A stretch of 9,994 nucleotides of DNA, taken from the NCBI GenBank assembly GCA_900543715.1, contig UQSX01000098.1:1-9994 (forward strand), in the 5' to 3' direction. The notes beneath the pieces were generated by a model. The model saw nothing but the letters and a program-made list of their open reading frames with translations, did not search any database and was not told the origin of the DNA. Position numbers and translations under genes: made by a program. The stretch is from an uncultured Blautia sp. (GTDB lineage Bacteria; Bacillota; Clostridia; Lachnospirales; Lachnospiraceae). Positions 7,232 through 9,994 of this stretch are shown here, in pieces (the stretch's first letter is position 1; every line of letters begins with the position of its first letter).

Positions 7232-9937
7232 ATGAAAATTCGAAATATGCGGGTAAACCACCTGAAAAATCCCCTGGGCTATGAGTGTGAATATCCGGTT
7301 TTTTCCTGGATCGTTCAAAAGGCAAAAGGAAAACGCCAGGAAAAGGCCAGAATGGAAATTGCGCTGGATCAGGAAATGACAAAGGTGATCTATGACAGCG
7401 GCTGGAAACGGGAGATTGACAGCAGAGGATTCTGCCCCAACGTGCAGATCAGTCCCAGGACCAGATATTACTGGCGGGTGAAGGTGCTTACAGACAGAAG
7501 AGAAAGGATTACAAGTCCTGTGGCCTGGTTCGAGACGGGAAAGATGGAGGAGCTTTGGCAGGGGCAGTGGATCAGTGCAGACTTTAATCAGGAGAATCCG
7601 GATATCCATCCTTTGTTCCAGAAAAAATTTCAGGTGCCGGAGGATCTGGCCGAAGCCAGGCTCTATATCTGCGGCCTGGGACTTTTTGAGGCGCTGGTAA
7701 ACGGAGAAAAGGTATCCGGGGAATATCTGGCTCCATTCTATACGGATTATCATAACTGGATACAGTATGTAACCTACGATATTACGTCTCTGCTGAAAAA
7801 GGGGGGAGAGAACGCCCTGGGAGTGGCCTTGGGAAATGGCTGGTATAAAGGCAGGTTCAGCTATGAAAAGGGTATGGGCTGCCTTTACGGAAAGGACTTT
7901 CAGCTTCTGGCAGAAATACGTCTGGAAACGGAAAAAGGGAAGGAAATCGTGATCTCTACAGATGAAACCTGGGAGTGCGCTCCTTCTCCTGTAAAAGAAA
8001 GCGGGATTTATGATGGAGAAGTCTATGACGCCAGATTGGAAACCGATCATTTCAGCACAGTTTTTTGTACCCTGTCCTGTAAAGCGGTAAGGGGGCCGGG
8101 AGTCCAGGTTCCTTTGAAGGACCGTCTCAGCCCTCCTCTTACGATCACAGAGAGGATCCGGGATCCCAGAAAACTGTTGACTCCGGCGGGAGAGACGGTG
8201 CTGGATTTCGGACAGGAAATCACCGGATGGGTGGAATTTCTCTGTCAGGAAAAGGAAGGATGTGAAATAAATCTCCAGTACGGAGAAGTCCTTCAGGACG
8301 GCTGTTTCTACAGAGAGAATCTCCGCACTGCAAAAGCAGAGATGACTTATATCTCTTCCGGAGAAGAGAAATGGGTGCGGCCTCACTTTACCTTTTATGG
8401 CTTCCGATATGTGAAGGTAACAGGAATGACCCAGGTGGATCCACGGTATTTTACCGCCTGCGTGATTCATTCCAATATTGAAAGAACGGGAAATATCCAG
8501 ACTTCCTCTGAAAAGGTGAACCGGCTCTTTGAAAATACTGTCTGGGGTCAGAGAGGAAATTTCCTGGATGTACCTACAGACTGTCCTCAGAGAGATGAGC
8601 GTCTGGGCTGGACGGGAGACGCCCAGGCTTTCTGTGCCACGGCCTCTTTTCACATGGAAACTCCGGCTTTTTATAGGAAATATTTATATGATATGAAGCT
8701 GGATCAGCAGATTTATAAAGGAGGAGTCCCCCATGTGGTTCCCGATGTGCTCGGACAGGTACAGAGAATAAAAAATAACAGTGAGGATCCCGGAACAAAA
8801 GAAGGGGAATGGACCACATATGGCTCCTGTGCATGGGGAGATGCGGCCTGTATTATTCCCTGGACCTTGTATAAGTTTTACGGAGATGAGATCCTTTTGG
8901 CGGAACAGTATCCGGTTATGAGAGACTGGGTGGATTATATCTACCGGATAGATGAAGAGAAATGCGGAGGCAGACGGCTTTGGAGCACAGGTTTTCATTT
9001 TGCTGACTGGCTGGCTCTGGATAATCCGGATAAGACCAGCAGCTTCGGAGGCACAGACAATACCTATGTGGCTACAGCCTTTTATTATTATTCGGCTCTG
9101 CTGGCAGCTAAAGCTGCCTATGTGCTGGGAGTACGTCAGGACTCCAGGGATTATTGTCAGCTTGCCGGAGAGATCAGGAAAGCCTTCCGAGAAAAATATT
9201 TCAATGATAAAGGAGAACTAACCGTTAAAACTCAGACGGCCATGGTACTGGCTTTATATTTCAGGCTGGCGCCGAAAAAAAGCAGGAAAAAGATTGCCAG
9301 GGAATTAAAGAAAAACATTCAGGATCATGGCATGCATCTTACTACAGGCTTTGTAGGGACCTGCTATCTGTGTCTGGCGCTTTCTGATCTGGGAATGGAT
9401 CAGGAAGCTTACAGTCTGCTGCTTCAGGAGGAATATCCTGGCTGGCTTTATGAAGTCAACATGGGAGCCACCACAGTGTGGGAGCGGTGGAATTCTATCC
9501 TTCCCGACGGACATATCAGTGATACCGGTATGAACAGCCTGAACCATTATGCTTACGGAGTGATCGCAGAGTGGATGTACCGCTGCATGTGCGGCTTGAA
9601 TCCTGTGGAAAAAGGTCCTGGCTTTAAAAAAGCGGTGATTGCGCCGAAACCTGACCGGAGACTGAGATTTGCCAGGTGCTCCTATGACTCTGCCAGCGGT
9701 CTTTACGAGTCCAGCTGGGAATGGAAGAAAAAGGGCATCTTTTTCCAGATAAAAGTTCCCTTTGACGCCAAAGCCAGATTTATCCTTCCCTATTCCGGGG
9801 AAAAGGCATATCTGAACGGGAAACGGAACCGATGTCTGGAAAAAACAGGAAAAATTCTTCTGGAGGCGGGAGAATATGAGATATATCTTTCTGCTGGAAA
9901 AAACTCAAAGATCACGATGCAGAAATACAGAAGGTGA
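7232..9937 (+). CDS. Alpha-L-rhamnosidase, glycoside hydrolase family 78
   Basis: 901 residues from ATG 7232. It releases terminal alpha-L-rhamnose from plant glycosides or polysaccharides by an inverting mechanism. Domains run in the usual GH78 order: N-terminal fibronectin-like (about 1-105, HLKNPLGYE), Bac_rhamnosid_N beta domain (about 130-300), concanavalin-like domain (about 310-415), six-hairpin catalytic barrel (about 420-780) and a C-terminal beta domain. The motif DCPQRDERLGWTGD (450-463) carries the predicted general acid Glu456; GATTVWERW (745-753) carries the predicted general base Glu751. No signal peptide is present, so it acts inside the cell on imported small glycosides. The frame extends back to an ATG at 7199 inside glpK, but homologues begin near MKIRNMRVNHLKNP and ATG 7232 directly follows the glpK stop. 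GAGG at 7216-7219 is rather distant (12 bases), suggesting coupled translation with glpK. Confidence 0.95.
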   Translation: MKIRNMRVNHLKNPLGYECEYPVFSWIVQKAKGKRQEKARMEIALDQEMTKVIYDSGWKREIDSRGFCPNVQISPRTRYYWRVKVLTDRRERITSPVAWFETGKMEELWQGQWISADFNQENPDIHPLFQKKFQVPEDLAEARLYICGLGLFEALVNGEKVSGEYLAPFYTDYHNWIQYVTYDITSLLKKGGENALGVALGNGWYKGRFSYEKGMGCLYGKDFQLLAEIRLETEKGKEIVISTDETWECAPSPVKESGIYDGEVYDARLETDHFSTVFCTLSCKAVRGPGVQVPLKDRLSPPLTITERIRDPRKLLTPAGETVLDFGQEITGWVEFLCQEKEGCEINLQYGEVLQDGCFYRENLRTAKAEMTYISSGEEKWVRPHFTFYGFRYVKVTGMTQVDPRYFTACVIHSNIERTGNIQTSSEKVNRLFENTVWGQRGNFLDVPTDCPQRDERLGWTGDAQAFCATASFHMETPAFYRKYLYDMKLDQQIYKGGVPHVVPDVLGQVQRIKNNSEDPGTKEGEWTTYGSCAWGDAACIIPWTLYKFYGDEILLAEQYPVMRDWVDYIYRIDEEKCGGRRLWSTGFHFADWLALDNPDKTSSFGGTDNTYVATAFYYYSALLAAKAAYVLGVRQDSRDYCQLAGEIRKAFREKYFNDKGELTVKTQTAMVLALYFRLAPKKSRKKIARELKKNIQDHGMHLTTGFVGTCYLCLALSDLGMDQEAYSLLLQEEYPGWLYEVNMGATTVWERWNSILPDGHISDTGMNSLNHYAYGVIAEWMYRCMCGLNPVEKGPGFKKAVIAPKPDRRLRFARCSYDSASGLYESSWEWKKKGIFFQIKVPFDAKARFILPYSGEKAYLNGKRNRCLEKTGKILLEAGEYEIYLSAGKNSKITMQKYRR

Positions 9938-9944
9938 CACATAG

Positions 9945-9994
9945 ATGTTTGGAGAAAATCACGCACATATATTTATGAACGCTTTGGACTATCG
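9945..9994 (+). CDS. Start of a probable metal-dependent hydrolase (amidohydrolase-like), cut by the window edge
   Basis: Only 16 complete codons are visible: MFGENHAHIFMNALDY. The His-Ala-His near the N-terminus resembles the metal-binding HxH of the amidohydrolase/TIM-barrel metal-dependent hydrolase superfamily. AAGGTGA (9931-9937), overlapping the rhamnosidase stop, lies seven bases before the ATG, a well-placed ribosome site, so the gene is very likely cotranscribed with the rhamnosidase. Too little is present to give a substrate; the family assignment rests on one motif. Confidence 0.55.
   Translation, partial: MFGENHAHIFMNALDY

Overview
The window reads as a chromosomal segment of a spore-forming Clostridia member, most likely a Lachnospiraceae-type gut anaerobe (inference). 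The grounds are moderate GC coding DNA with AT-rich intergenic regions, strong AGGAGG ribosome binding sites, a SleC/SpoIID-type protein with a peptidoglycan-binding tail, a GlpK, and an intracellular GH78 enzyme. No rRNA, tRNA, CRISPR array, phage gene or insertion sequence is visible.

Layout. Positions 1-495 (minus) hold the N-terminal part of a LysR-family regulator that runs off the left edge. It is divergent, across an AT-rich 163-base regulatory gap, from two coupled ABC half-transporters (659-2404 and 2401-4134, plus strand). Their ATP site residues are degenerate in the complementary pattern of a heterodimeric exporter with one dead and one live ATP site. A hairpin terminator at 4143-4195 serves this operon and, from its A-rich flank, probably also the convergent gene.

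The convergent minus-strand gene (4223-5491) encodes a spore cortex-lytic (SleC-like) protein: an N-terminal beta domain, a SpoIID/LytB catalytic region and a C-terminal peptidoglycan-binding domain. Its upstream region has an element fitting mother-cell sporulation promoters. The element also contains a perfect TATAAT, and its position argues for a start 24 bases inside the longest frame.

A second divergent gap (5492-5724) carries a good housekeeping promoter for glycerol kinase (glpK, 5725-7230), with an overlapping pair of dyads just upstream. glpK is followed after one base by an alpha-L-rhamnosidase (GH78, 7232-9937). Seven bases later comes the start of a third gene whose first residues carry an HxH motif of the metal-dependent hydrolase type. 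These three are probably one transcript.

All main genes belong to known families, and I found no convincing novel system. The points most worth a second look are the asymmetric ABC pair, the Glu-to-Asp change at the SpoIID catalytic position, the sporulation-type promoter, the stop-codon hairpin, the missing HPr-phosphorylation histidine in GlpK, and the unusual glpK-rhamnosidase pairing.
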